DNA of 64,000 nt, taken from JBNPEO01 sp050490315 (lineage in GTDB: Bacteria > Actinomycetota > Actinomycetes > Actinomycetales > Micrococcaceae). The notes under the pieces were generated by a model that was not told the origin of the DNA, ran no database searches, and was given only the letters and a program-made list of their open reading frames with translations. Each line of letters opens with the position of its first letter. The stretch's first letter is position 1. This document shows positions 25,751 to 34,684 of the stretch, piece by piece. The stretch spans positions 1 to 64,000 of the forward strand of contig NZ_JBNPEO010000007.1 of NCBI RefSeq assembly GCF_050490315.1, in the 5' to 3' direction. Made by a program: the position numbers and the translations under genes.

Positions 25751-26683
25751 TTACTTCACACCAAGGATATCGACGACGAAGACTAGATCGCCCTTCGCCT
25801 TACCTTGGGCTGTGTCACCGTAAGCGAGATCCTTCGGGACCACCAGAAGAACACGTGAACCAACCGTCTTACCGGCTAGGCCTTGGCTCCAACCCTTGAT
25901 GACCTGGTTCAAAGCGAAGCTAGCGGTCTGCCCGCGCTCAAAGCTTGAATCAAAAGTGACACCGTCGGAGAGGTTTACACCGCGGTAGTTAGCGACGATG
26001 GTGTCAGTGTCCTTGACCACCGCACCCTTGCCCTTGATGAGGTCTTGAGCAATGAGTTTGGTGGGCTTAGCTACTCCCTTTACATCGATGCTCGGAACGC
26101 CCTTGGCATCGGAAGTTACCTTTGGCAAACCAGCGGGCGGCGTTACGGTATCACCCTCAGGCTTCTCCAAAGGCTTCGGGGAATCCTTGGCGCTCAGGAT
26201 CTTAATAACCAAAATCTGAGTAGGACCTGCAGCCTGTGTGGAAGTCGCGGTGCCCGGCACTGCGTAGGCAAGCTCGGAGCCAATCTTGGCACCAACAAAT
26301 GCGTTGTAGACCACCGAATTGCCGGATTTCATCTCGTCGCTGAGATCAACCTTTTGCGTCTTGGTTTCGTCTGGGTAGGTGTCCTCAAGGACAGAGGCGT
26401 CCTTGCCGCTCAGCGCTAATAGGCTCACGTCGGCAACTTGGTTGGCTTTGACCTTATCGCCAGAGCCTTCCTTAACAACCTTGATGGTGGGTTGAGTGAC
26501 CTCCAGCGGAGTTTTGAACTCAACCTTCGGTGCTTTTTTGTCTCCCTGATCAGTTAGCTTGAGCGAATCAAGCTTGGAGATGTCACCGGACGTTTGGCTA
26601 GTTGGTTCCGGAGTCGACGCCTGACCACCACACGCTGTAAGCAGCAAGGCGGTAGGGATCACTATGGATAAAAGTCGGCGCAC
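25751..26683 (-). CDS. FKBP-type peptidyl-prolyl isomerase lipoprotein, two FKBP-like domains
   Basis: The signal peptide RLLSIVIPTALLLTACGG carries a lipobox (LTAC), so the mature protein is lipid-anchored outside the membrane at C18. Residues about 65-170 look like a degenerate FKBP domain (TIKVVKEGSGDKVKANQVAD through PTQILVIKILSAKD). Residues about 205-310 are a standard FKBP domain: AQDLIKGKGAVVKDTDTIVA, GVTFDSSFERG, VIKGWSQGLAGKTVGSRVLL. Start GTG at 26683. It probably helps exported proteins fold. It is directly downstream of pafA, 110 bases apart. Confidence 0.9.
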   Translation of the reverse strand: MRRLLSIVIPTALLLTACGGQASTPEPTSQTSGDISKLDSLKLTDQGDKKAPKVEFKTPLEVTQPTIKVVKEGSGDKVKANQVADVSLLALSGKDASVLEDTYPDETKTQKVDLSDEMKSGNSVVYNAFVGAKIGSELAYAVPGTATSTQAAGPTQILVIKILSAKDSPKPLEKPEGDTVTPPAGLPKVTSDAKGVPSIDVKGVAKPTKLIAQDLIKGKGAVVKDTDTIVANYRGVNLSDGVTFDSSFERGQTASFALNQVIKGWSQGLAGKTVGSRVLLVVPKDLAYGDTAQGKAKGDLVFVVDILGVK

Positions 26684-26793
26684 AAGAAAACTTTCGTTTC
26701 GACGATAGGGGTTGCCGCCACGTGCTCACAGCACTGCAGCAACGTTCTGGGACAGCAGACTGCCCAGACAAGGGTACCGAACGAAGCTGAAAA

Positions 26794-28158
26794 TCAGCCT
26801 ATGGACTCCAAAATCGCGTCAACTCGTTCATCGGTGCTCAAAAATGGGTCCTTACACAAGATGGTTTGATGCACCCGGTCATTGAGCTTCAGATGCACCC
26901 AATCGACGGTGTAATCGCGACCGGCAGCTTGGGCCCGGCGGACAAACTCACCCCGCAATTTTGCCCTGGTGGTTTGTGGCGGTGTGTCCACTGCAGCCTG
27001 AACATCTTGGTCCGTGACCACGCGTTTTGCGGCACCTCGGTTTTCGAGCAAGTAGAACAGTCCGCGCTTGCGCGAAATGTCATGGTAGGTCAAGTCCAAT
27101 TGAGCAATACGTGGGGCATCGAGGGCCATCGAATTCCGGGCAGCGTAGGAATCGATGAGCTTCTTTTTGATAGCCCAGTCAATTTCCGTGTCGATCTGGC
27201 TGGTGTTCTGGCTCGCGATGGCGTCCAGGGTCCGGCGCCACAGGTCCATAATGAGCGGAACGTGCGGGGTGTGTGCACCCTCCGCCGCCACAAAATCGGA
27301 CACTTTGGCAAAGTACTCTTCTTGGATCTGCAAGGCAGTCAGTTGACGGCCATTGGCGAGGCGAACCAGAGCCCGGCCGGTGAGATCATGGGAAATCTCA
27401 CGGATGCTGCGGATGGGGTTTTCCAAGCGCATGTCCCGCATGATCGTCCCGCGCTCAACCATTCGCAACAAGAGGTCCACCGTGCCCAATTTGAGCATGG
27501 TGGTGGTTTCAGACATGTTTGAGTCGCCCACGATGACGTGAAGCCGGCGGTAGAACTCTGCATCCGCATGTGGCTCGTCGCGGGTATTAATGATGGGCCG
27601 CGAACGCGTTGTTGCCGAGGAGATTCCTTCCCAAATGTGGTCTGCTCGTTGTGAAAAGGCGTAGGTGGCCCCATGCGGGGTCTTTAGAACTTTCCCTGCT
27701 CCGACGAGCAATTGGCGAGTCACCAAAAAAGGAATCAGGACTTCCGCCAAACGGGCAAACTCTCCTTTGCGAGGGATGAGATAGTTCTCGTGGCTCCCAT
27801 AGGAGTTCCCGGCGGAATCGGTGTTGTTCTTGAACAGGTAAACCTGTCCGTCGAACCCTTCGGCAGCAAGTTTGCGTTCTGCCTCAATCACCAGGTCTTC
27901 GAGGATCAGCTCACCGGCACGGTCATGGGCCACCAATTGGGCCAAATCATCGCACTCGGCCGTGGCATATTCGGGATGGGACCCGACGTCGAGATAGAGC
28001 CGTGAGCCGTTGGTCAGGAAGACGTTGGAGGATCTTCCCCAACTAACCACTTTGCGGAACAAGTAGCGTGCTACTTCTTCCGGCGCCAGTGGACGCCCGT
28101 TTGGGCTCGAGTAAGAGATTCCGAATTCGGTTTCAACGCCGAAAATACGCCTATCCAT
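26794..28158 (-). CDS. pafA: Pup-protein ligase PafA
   Basis: PafA uses ATP to link the C-terminal glutamate of Pup to lysines of target proteins. It is a glutamine-synthetase-like ligase of 454 residues here. Catalytic positions match the family: E9 in FGVETEFGIS and D57 in YLDVGSHPEYATAE. KNNTDSAGNSYGSHENYLIP and RPIINTRDEPHADAE are also diagnostic. The frame is open back to 28440, but the extra 94 residues lie inside prcA and are unlike the family. The ATG at 28158 overlaps the prcA stop by 8 bases (ATGGATAG), so translation is coupled. It closes the pupylation operon. Confidence 0.96.
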   Translation of the reverse strand: MDRRIFGVETEFGISYSSPNGRPLAPEEVARYLFRKVVSWGRSSNVFLTNGSRLYLDVGSHPEYATAECDDLAQLVAHDRAGELILEDLVIEAERKLAAEGFDGQVYLFKNNTDSAGNSYGSHENYLIPRKGEFARLAEVLIPFLVTRQLLVGAGKVLKTPHGATYAFSQRADHIWEGISSATTRSRPIINTRDEPHADAEFYRRLHVIVGDSNMSETTTMLKLGTVDLLLRMVERGTIMRDMRLENPIRSIREISHDLTGRALVRLANGRQLTALQIQEEYFAKVSDFVAAEGAHTPHVPLIMDLWRRTLDAIASQNTSQIDTEIDWAIKKKLIDSYAARNSMALDAPRIAQLDLTYHDISRKRGLFYLLENRGAAKRVVTDQDVQAAVDTPPQTTRAKLRGEFVRRAQAAGRDYTVDWVHLKLNDRVHQTILCKDPFLSTDERVDAILESIG

Positions 28159-28915
28159 CTGAGTTTGTACCCACCTGTTTGTCGGTTTCTTCGGCTGCGC
28201 CAACGGCGCCACTAATTCCGTTGAGAAGTTGGTCGACGTCGGCCGCTGGCAAACGTCTAAACGCTCGCCGGGTGCCACGAACCGATTCTGAGTTCCGTTC
28301 CAAAAGCGCCACTTCCAAGGAAGCCGACGTGAGCTCTTCGCCCTCGCGATCGGTGAGCAGAGCATTGACAGCCAATGACAGCGCAGCAGAAAAATCGAGG
28401 TCCGGCCGCCATGCCTGAGCCAGAGCGGCAGACACAACATCGGCTTGCCCGCCCATGGCTACAAAGTCCGTTTCATCTGCAATGGAACCGTCAAAGTTCA
28501 GGCGAAATAGATGGTCATCACCTTGGTGGCGGCCCACTTCAGCCACTGCAAGCTCTACCTCAAAGGGTTTGTGCTCGGCAGTGAAAACGGTGCCCAGACT
28601 TTGCGCGTAAACGCTTGCGAGGCCTCGGGCAGTAACGTCTGCACGGTCGTATGAATATCCGCGAACGTCCGCGTAACGCACACCGGCTTGACGCAAACTT
28701 TCAAACTCGTTGTACTTGCCAACCGCAGCAAAAGCGATTTTGTCGTAAATCTCACCGATCTTGTGCAGCGATGGTGAGGGGTTCTCAGCGACTAACGCAA
28801 TACCTTCGGTGCAACTGATTACCACCACTGATCGTCCGCGAGCAATACCCTTCCGCGCAAAGTCAGCGCGGTCTTTCATTAGCTGTTCGGGCGAAACATA
28901 AAACTGCTGTGACAT
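28151..28915 (-). CDS. prcA: 20S proteasome alpha subunit
   Basis: Forms the outer heptameric rings of the 20S core and its gate. The 254 residues begin SQQFYVSPEQLMKDRADFAR, the gate region, then ARKGIARGRSVVVISCTEGI and AENPSPSLHKIGEIYDKIAF, which define bacterial alpha subunits. No propeptide and no catalytic threonine, as expected. The C-terminus is an acidic variable tail. The ATG follows the prcB stop directly (TAGATG) and the stop overlaps pafA, so the genes are tightly coupled. Confidence 0.95.
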   Translation of the reverse strand: MSQQFYVSPEQLMKDRADFARKGIARGRSVVVISCTEGIALVAENPSPSLHKIGEIYDKIAFAAVGKYNEFESLRQAGVRYADVRGYSYDRADVTARGLASVYAQSLGTVFTAEHKPFEVELAVAEVGRHQGDDHLFRLNFDGSIADETDFVAMGGQADVVSAALAQAWRPDLDFSAALSLAVNALLTDREGEELTSASLEVALLERNSESVRGTRRAFRRLPAADVDQLLNGISGAVGAAEETDKQVGTNSDG

Positions 28916-29725
28916 CTAAGCCTCCCGCCCGGCAGCCGCACGGTCGCTTAGTACCGCTGCTGCAACCTCTGCAAGTTCATGATCGGTGACCCGCCGAGCA
29001 CCTTGTCGATTCACCGTGTAAACAACCGGCCACAATTTACGAACAACATCCGGTCCCCCGGTGGCTGAGTCGTCATCGGCGGCGTCGTATAGGGCTTCGA
29101 CGGCAACCCGAACGGCATGGGCCTCATCTAAGTTGGGCTGCCAGAGCTTCTTCAGGGCGCCGCGGGCAAATACTGAACCTGAACCAACGCTATGATGTTC
29201 AACCTCTTCATAGCGGCCGCCCGTAACGTCATAGGAGAATAAACGCCCAACGCCCAAGGTGGTATCAAAGCCAGCGAACAGCGGCACAACAGCCATGCCC
29301 TGCAAAGCCATGGGCAAGTTGCTGCGAATCATGGCTCCTAAACGATTCGCCTTGCCTTCAAGGCTGAGAAGTGCGCCCTCGATCTTCTCGTAATGTTCCA
29401 GCTCAACTTGGAACAACTTGGTGATGTCAATAGCGATGCCAGCAGTGCCAGCAATTCCAAGGACTGAGTATTGATCGGCTGGAAAAACTTTCTCAATATT
29501 TCGGCTCGCGATCACGTTTCCCATGGTGGCCCTGCGGTCCCCCGCCATCAGCACACCGCCGGCAAATGCCAGAGCAACAATCGTTGTCGCATGGGGAACG
29601 GGCGGCACCACACCGGCCGGCAACTGTTGGCCATAGGGCAACAGATCAGGCCGTGATTGAGCTAGGTACTCAGAAAAGGACGACGTCGCCGCCGCACCTA
29701 CCGCCCGGATGATCCCCTCAGACAA
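28916..29725 (-). CDS. prcB: 20S proteasome beta subunit
   Basis: The catalytic inner-ring subunit. A 46-residue propeptide ends at VPHA and self-cleavage should expose T47 of TTIVALAFAGGVLMAGDRRA, the nucleophile, with the supporting K/D residues of the family downstream (GIAGTAGIAIDITKLFQVEL, ELEHYEKIEG). The start is TTG at 29725, three bases after the pup stop. AAGGGTGG in the end of pup can serve as ribosome-binding site. I see no better ATG or GTG in frame that keeps the propeptide. The total length of 269 is usual. Confidence 0.93.
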   Translation of the reverse strand: MSEGIIRAVGAAATSSFSEYLAQSRPDLLPYGQQLPAGVVPPVPHATTIVALAFAGGVLMAGDRRATMGNVIASRNIEKVFPADQYSVLGIAGTAGIAIDITKLFQVELEHYEKIEGALLSLEGKANRLGAMIRSNLPMALQGMAVVPLFAGFDTTLGVGRLFSYDVTGGRYEEVEHHSVGSGSVFARGALKKLWQPNLDEAHAVRVAVEALYDAADDDSATGGPDVVRKLWPVVYTVNRQGARRVTDHELAEVAAAVLSDRAAAGREA

Positions 29726-29728
29726 GAG

Positions 29729-29929
29729 TTACTGACCACCCTTTTGCACAAACGCGCGAACAAACTCTTCAGCGTTAGTCTCCAAAACGCCGTCGATCTC
29801 GTCTAGGAGATCGTCGACACCTTGGGTGGCCTCAGACGTTTGGGCGGAAACGGCGGGTGCTACGGGTGCGGGTTCCTGAACCTCTTCATCTTGCCGTGCG
29901 TTAGGACGATGCTGTTCCTGGGCTGCCAT
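29729..29929 (-). CDS. pup: Prokaryotic ubiquitin-like protein Pup
   Basis: A 66-residue intrinsically disordered tag that marks proteins for the proteasome. The C-terminal region DDLLDEIDGVLETNAEEFVR forms the helix that binds the ARC/Mpa coiled coil. The protein ends KGGQ, so Dop must first deamidate the terminal glutamine. The ATG at 29929 has GAAGGAA ahead. An upstream in-frame ATG at 29956 would add nine atypical residues and is rejected. It lies 50 bases after dop and 3 bases before prcB. Confidence 0.97.
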   Translation of the reverse strand: MAAQEQHRPNARQDEEVQEPAPVAPAVSAQTSEATQGVDDLLDEIDGVLETNAEEFVRAFVQKGGQ

Positions 29930-29979
29930 GTCAGTTCCTTCGTGTTGTTCCAACAAATGCGGAAAAGGTCTTAGCTACA

Positions 29980-31659
29980 TTATCTGCTTCCTAAGAGCGC
30001 AGAGAGGAAGTTTTCCGGATCTTGATGATCCCTAAAAAGTTGCCCGGTCAGTGCCTCAGTCCCCCGTAGCGGTTCGAGGATCGGGATGCGTTGGAGCCGT
30101 AAGCGTCCGTTCACATCAAAAATCACCGAGTCCCAGCTCGCACCGACCACACTTTCAGCGAATTGGCTGACGCACTTGCCCCGGAAAAATGCACGGGTAT
30201 CTCCCGGCGGCTCTGTGACGGCAACCGCGATAGCGGCGGCGTCCACGAGTTTTTCCATCCGCCCACGTTGCGCGAGCCGATGGTACAAACCGCGTTCTGG
30301 CCGAATGTCAGACCACTGCAGATCAATCAAAGCAATGCGGGGATCATCCCAACCGAGTCCATCCCGTTCCCGGTACCCTTCTAGGATTTGTAACTTCGCG
30401 AGCCACTCAACTCGACCTGCGGCTGCCTGAGCGTCAGTCTCTAACAAATCAAGCGTTGATTCCCAGAGCTGCAGAACCCGATGTGTGTGTCCATCGCCAC
30501 CCTGTACAGCACCAACACCGGTGTCATTAGCCAATTTCTGCGCAGCTTCAAGGTAGATCCGTTGAATTTCGATCCCGGTCAACCGCCTGCCATCAATGAG
30601 TCTGACGGCATGCGTCAAGGATGTGTTGTGGCTGACTTCTTGCAGTTCCTGAACGGGCTCGTAAACCTGAATCTTAGGGGCGCGGTCTGCCTCAATAAGG
30701 CTCAGAACCATGGCCGTTGTGCCAAATTTTAGGTAGTTAGCCACCTGGGACAGATTGGCATCACCAATGATGACATGGAGCCGGCGGTACTTTTCGGCTG
30801 TTGCATGCGGCTCATCGCGCGTATTGATGATCGGCCTACGGATGGTGGTTTCAAGTCCAACTTCCGCTTCAAAAAAATCTGCCCGCTGACTCAATTGGAA
30901 ACCGGATTCCACCGGTTCCAAACCCACACCTACACGTCCGGCACCACACATCACCTGGCGAGTAACAAAAAAAGGTGTGAGACCCTCAACGATTTTGCTG
31001 AACGGCACACTTCGGGGCATCAAATAGTTCTCGTGCGAACCATAGGAAACGGCTTTGTTGTCTGTGTTGTTTTTGTAGAGGTTGATCGCTGGCAGCTCAG
31101 GATCAGCGGCCAGTGAACGGACAGCTGCCAAAGCTACAAGGTCACCGGCGGCATCCCACCGGACCGCGTCCAAGGGGTTAGTAACCTCTGGGCTGGAATA
31201 CTCCGGATGCGCATGGTCAACGTACAAGCGTGCGCCATTGGCCAAAACCATGTTCATCAACAACTCACCCTGTGGGTCAGATCCATCTTGCTCCAGGCCG
31301 GGACGTCCATGAGCCATCGCCACAGCCGTGGCATCTAGCACCGGCGGTTGATCAGTGAGCTGACTTGGGTCTGCGTCTTCTCGAGCCATCGTGTAGCCAC
31401 GAGCATCATGCAGAGGACTCTCGTCTGCATAGTCCCACGCAGTCCCCGCACGTTGGGCTGCACGACTGGAGGCGTGCTCGCGCGAGATCTTCGCGTAAGC
31501 CTGCACTACCCGGGCAGACATCATGGTGGCGTTCGAGTACGGCGCTGTTGGCGCATGAATGCCGTACTCGGTTTCAGAGCCCATCACGCGCACCGCGCCG
31601 CCTACAGGCAGTGAAGATGCGCTTGCTGCAAACTCAGCGGCGGCGGAACTGTTGGTCAC
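29980..31659 (-). CDS. dop: Pup deamidase/depupylase Dop
   Basis: A paralogue of PafA that deamidates Pup-Gln to Pup-Glu and also removes Pup from substrates. The 559 residues are longer than PafA because of the extended region around WDYADESPLHDARGYTM, the Dop-specific segment with the conserved nucleophilic aspartate. The ATP/metal part is MGSETEYGIHAP, ARLYVDHAHPEYSSPE and NTDNKAVSYGSHENYL. The start ATG overlaps the arc stop by four bases (ATGA). A C-terminal domain with REVxRG-like FFRGKCVSQFAESVVGA matches the family. Confidence 0.95.
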   Translation of the reverse strand: MTNSSAAAEFAASASSLPVGGAVRVMGSETEYGIHAPTAPYSNATMMSARVVQAYAKISREHASSRAAQRAGTAWDYADESPLHDARGYTMAREDADPSQLTDQPPVLDATAVAMAHGRPGLEQDGSDPQGELLMNMVLANGARLYVDHAHPEYSSPEVTNPLDAVRWDAAGDLVALAAVRSLAADPELPAINLYKNNTDNKAVSYGSHENYLMPRSVPFSKIVEGLTPFFVTRQVMCGAGRVGVGLEPVESGFQLSQRADFFEAEVGLETTIRRPIINTRDEPHATAEKYRRLHVIIGDANLSQVANYLKFGTTAMVLSLIEADRAPKIQVYEPVQELQEVSHNTSLTHAVRLIDGRRLTGIEIQRIYLEAAQKLANDTGVGAVQGGDGHTHRVLQLWESTLDLLETDAQAAAGRVEWLAKLQILEGYRERDGLGWDDPRIALIDLQWSDIRPERGLYHRLAQRGRMEKLVDAAAIAVAVTEPPGDTRAFFRGKCVSQFAESVVGASWDSVIFDVNGRLRLQRIPILEPLRGTEALTGQLFRDHQDPENFLSALLGSR

Positions 31660-33389
31660 AAGTACTGCCCGGTGTTGGCTGTAGTTTCGATAGTCTTCCC
31701 CGGCTCCTGACCGCCTTTACCCTGAACAATGGTGCGGATGTAGGTGATACGTTCGCCCTTTTTGCCGGAGATTCGTGCCCAGTCATCAGGATTGGTGGTG
31801 TTGGGCATGTCTTCGTGTTCACGGAATTCGTCCACCACAGCGCGGAGGAAATGCTCTATCCGGATACCACGTTGGCCGGTTGTGAGCAGGTCCTTGATGG
31901 CGTACTTTTTGGTCCGGTCTACCACATTTTGGATCACAGCACCGGAGTTGAAATCCTTGAAGTAGAGCATTTCGGTGTCACCGTTGGCGTAGGTAACCTC
32001 CAGGTACTCGTTGGACTTGTCAGTGGAATACATGGATTCAACGGTGCGCTGGATCATGTCATCAACGGTGCTTTGGGCATCGCCGCCGTGCGCAGCAAGA
32101 TCAGCCTCATGGAAGGGCAAATCAGTGGTCACGTACTTGGCAAAAATGTCCGCGGCAGCTTCTGCGTCGGGCCGTTGAATTTTGACTTTGACGTCCAATC
32201 GTCCCGGGCGCAGGATGGCTGGATCAATCATGTCTTCACGGTTGGACGCACCAATAACAATGACATTGTCCAGACGTTCAACACCGTCAATTTCGCTCAG
32301 AAGTTGCGGAACAATGGTGGTTTCGACGTCGGAGGAGACACCGGTTCCGCGGGTGCGGAAGAGCGAATCCATTTCGTCAAAAAACACCACAACGGGGCTG
32401 CCGTCTGAAGCCTTTTCCCGAGCTCGGGCAAAGATGGAGCGGATGTGCCGTTCGGTTTCGCCCACGTATTTATCGAGGAGCTCAGGGCCCTTGATGTTCA
32501 AGAAATAGCTCTTGAGGTCTGCTGTACCGGCACGTTCTGCAGCCCGGGCCGCCAACGAGTTCGCCACTGCTTTGGCAATGAGTGTTTTGCCGCAACCAGG
32601 CGGGCCGTAGAGCAGAATTCCCTTGGGCGCTTTGAGTCCGTGCTCGCGGTATAGTTCCGGGTGCAAAAAGGGCAGCTCAACGGCGTCCCGGATTTGCTCG
32701 ATCTGCGGACCAAGCCCACCGATGTCCTCGTAGGAAATGTCCGGGACTTCCTCCAACACCAAATTTTCCACTTCGGAGCGTGGGATCTTCTCGAGGGCAT
32801 ACCCGGTCCGAGTTTCCAGTGAGAGTGCGTCTCCCACACGAACACCTACACTCTGCAGCGCTGCGGAAATCCGAACCACTTTTTCATCGTCGGTGCGGCC
32901 AACAACAAGCGCGCGGTCTTTGCCAAGTAGCTCTTTGACAGTGACGATGTCGCCGGCGCGTTCATAACCGAGAGCAGCCACGATGACGAGGGCTTCATTA
33001 AGAAGTACCTCTTGGCCCGCGCCGAGCTGTGCAATGTTCAAGAGTGGACTGATGCCCACCCGAATTTTGCGACCAGCGTTGAACACGTCAACACTTTCTT
33101 CGGTGGCGGCCTTGCCAATTCCAGCTGCAGAACGTGGGTTTACTTGCAGGACGGTGGCAAAGGTGTAAGGGGGTTGGCCATCTTGCTCAAGGGCTGCTTT
33201 GAGACGTTGAATCTCGGTGCGTGCGGCCTCGAGTGTGGCCACCAACTTACTGTTGTTTCCCGTGGCCGCAGCTAGTTGGCGGTCTAGGCTACGCAGCTTG
33301 TCACGAAGAACGTTGACCTGCCGGTCCGCCACGGACAACTGGGCAGCGTTTTCAGCGCTCGGATCGTTTCCTGATGCAGCATCGTTCAC
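31656..33389 (-). CDS. arc: Proteasome-associated AAA ATPase ARC/Mpa
   Basis: The hexameric ATPase that binds pupylated proteins, unfolds them and feeds them into the 20S core. Layout of the 577 residues: N-terminal coiled coil about 20-70 (Pup binding), tandem OB folds about 75-200, and an AAA module with Walker A GPPGCGKT at 262-269 and Walker B VVVFFDEMDS at 333-342. The C-terminus GQYL carries the penultimate tyrosine that docks in alpha-ring pockets and opens the gate. Start is GTG at 33389. It heads the operon arc-dop-pup-prcB-prcA-pafA. Confidence 0.96.
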   Translation of the reverse strand: MNDAASGNDPSAENAAQLSVADRQVNVLRDKLRSLDRQLAAATGNNSKLVATLEAARTEIQRLKAALEQDGQPPYTFATVLQVNPRSAAGIGKAATEESVDVFNAGRKIRVGISPLLNIAQLGAGQEVLLNEALVIVAALGYERAGDIVTVKELLGKDRALVVGRTDDEKVVRISAALQSVGVRVGDALSLETRTGYALEKIPRSEVENLVLEEVPDISYEDIGGLGPQIEQIRDAVELPFLHPELYREHGLKAPKGILLYGPPGCGKTLIAKAVANSLAARAAERAGTADLKSYFLNIKGPELLDKYVGETERHIRSIFARAREKASDGSPVVVFFDEMDSLFRTRGTGVSSDVETTIVPQLLSEIDGVERLDNVIVIGASNREDMIDPAILRPGRLDVKVKIQRPDAEAAADIFAKYVTTDLPFHEADLAAHGGDAQSTVDDMIQRTVESMYSTDKSNEYLEVTYANGDTEMLYFKDFNSGAVIQNVVDRTKKYAIKDLLTTGQRGIRIEHFLRAVVDEFREHEDMPNTTNPDDWARISGKKGERITYIRTIVQGKGGQEPGKTIETTANTGQYL

Positions 33390-33461
33390 GGTGTGTGCGC
33401 CTCTCGACTTGGGTACCTATATAGACCCTAACGCGTGGTGCCGCTCAGTTGCTTCCCTGCG

Positions 33462-33494
33462 TCCGTATGCTGGCGCTGACGGTCAGCATACGGA
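33462..33494. terminator. Hairpin between trmI and arc
   Basis: TCCGTATGCTG at 33462-33472 pairs with CAGCATACGGA at 33484-33494, with an 11-base loop. No good U-run follows on the minus strand, so it may be a weak terminator for trmI or a structure in the region ahead of arc. Confidence 0.4.
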
Positions 33495-33515
33495 TGCCCA
33501 AAAAAGCAAGTTATT

Positions 33516-34601
33516 TTAGTCTCCGTCTACAACGTTGGTACCGGCTTGCGCATCCCGAGCTGCACGGCGAAGTTTTTTGTCAGAGACCGGACGCTCCCCC
33601 ACATTCGCTGGTGTCCACGCATTCAAGTCTTCTTCGCTGAATTCGGTTTTGGATGGCCTGCGTTTGAGACCAATACCAGTGACTCCGTCTGCCAAGCGCC
33701 GCGTCACCAGCAAAAAGCCTGTGTGGGCTACCATCCGGTGGTCCGGGCGGACGGCCAAACCTTCAAGGTGCCAGCCGCGGACCATGGACTCCCATGCGTC
33801 AGGCTCAGTAAAGCGGCCATCGGCACGGATGGCTTCAGCGGTGCGGGACAACTGGGTGACGGTGGCAACGTAGTTAATCCAGACGCCCCCCGGGGCCAGA
33901 ACTGTGGCTACTGCATCAAGGCATTCCCATGGGGCCAGCATGTCTAGGACAACGCGGTCAACACTGCCGGGTGCTTCAGCTTTGACGACTTCGTCTTGGA
34001 AATCACCCAAGGAAATCTGCCAAGCCGGATGCGGTCCACCAAAAATGGTTTCGACGTTCCCGCGGGCAATGTCAGCGAATTCTTCGCGACGCTCAAAAGA
34101 GTGCAAGTACCCGGAATCGCCGACGGCACGCAGCAAAGAAATAGACAATGCACCTGAGCCAACACCAGCTTCGACCACGCGCGCACCCGGGAAAATATCC
34201 GCCATGGTGACAATCTGACCAGCATCTTTCGGGTACACAACTGCCGCACCGCGAGGCATTGACAGTACAAAGTCACTGAGCAGGGGCCGCAAGGCCTGGT
34301 ACTGCTGGCCCACATTGTTGGTGACTACAGAACCGTCCGGAGAACCAATGATGAGGTCGTGGTTCAAGAAGCCGCGGTGTGTGTGAAAGGCCCCACCCAC
34401 CTCAAGGGAAATGGTGTTCATGCGTCCGCGTTCGTCAGTCAATTGAACTCGTTCGCCTTCGCGGAACGGACCACGACGGCGGGCAGCGCCAGTTGCAGTG
34501 CTAACCCGGGAATTCCCGGACGCCAGATGAGTGCCTGTCACCGGTGCCGAATCGCTCACAGTTTCGTGGGTGGATTCCGGGGTTTCGCTGGCGCTGGTCA
34601 T
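33516..34601 (-). CDS. trmI: tRNA (adenine-58-N1)-methyltransferase TrmI
   Basis: A 361-residue SAM-dependent enzyme that makes m1A58 in the T-loop of tRNAs, important for tRNA stability. The N-terminal beta domain (FREGERVQLTDERGRMNTIS, FHTHRGFLNHDLIIG) is followed by the Rossmann fold: RVVEAGVGSGALSISLLRAV (motif I), LHSFERREEFADIARGN, VDRVVLDMLAPWECLD (motif IV). A 45-residue Ser/Thr-rich N-terminal extension and a basic tail lie outside the fold. It is upstream of arc, the usual neighbour in actinobacteria. Confidence 0.93.
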   Translation of the reverse strand: MTSASETPESTHETVSDSAPVTGTHLASGNSRVSTATGAARRRGPFREGERVQLTDERGRMNTISLEVGGAFHTHRGFLNHDLIIGSPDGSVVTNNVGQQYQALRPLLSDFVLSMPRGAAVVYPKDAGQIVTMADIFPGARVVEAGVGSGALSISLLRAVGDSGYLHSFERREEFADIARGNVETIFGGPHPAWQISLGDFQDEVVKAEAPGSVDRVVLDMLAPWECLDAVATVLAPGGVWINYVATVTQLSRTAEAIRADGRFTEPDAWESMVRGWHLEGLAVRPDHRMVAHTGFLLVTRRLADGVTGIGLKRRPSKTEFSEEDLNAWTPANVGERPVSDKKLRRAARDAQAGTNVVDGD

Positions 34602-34684
34602 AAACGTTCCTTGCTGCTTTGCTGAGTGGTGGACCGGCTGGTAACTCTACCGTGAATGGCCTGCAAGGCCGACATTCGACGGGT

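Noticed and set aside
28159..28440. N-terminal extension of pafA by 94 codons
   Set aside because: Lies within prcA, unlike the PafA family; the ATG at 28158 overlapping the prcA stop is the real start.
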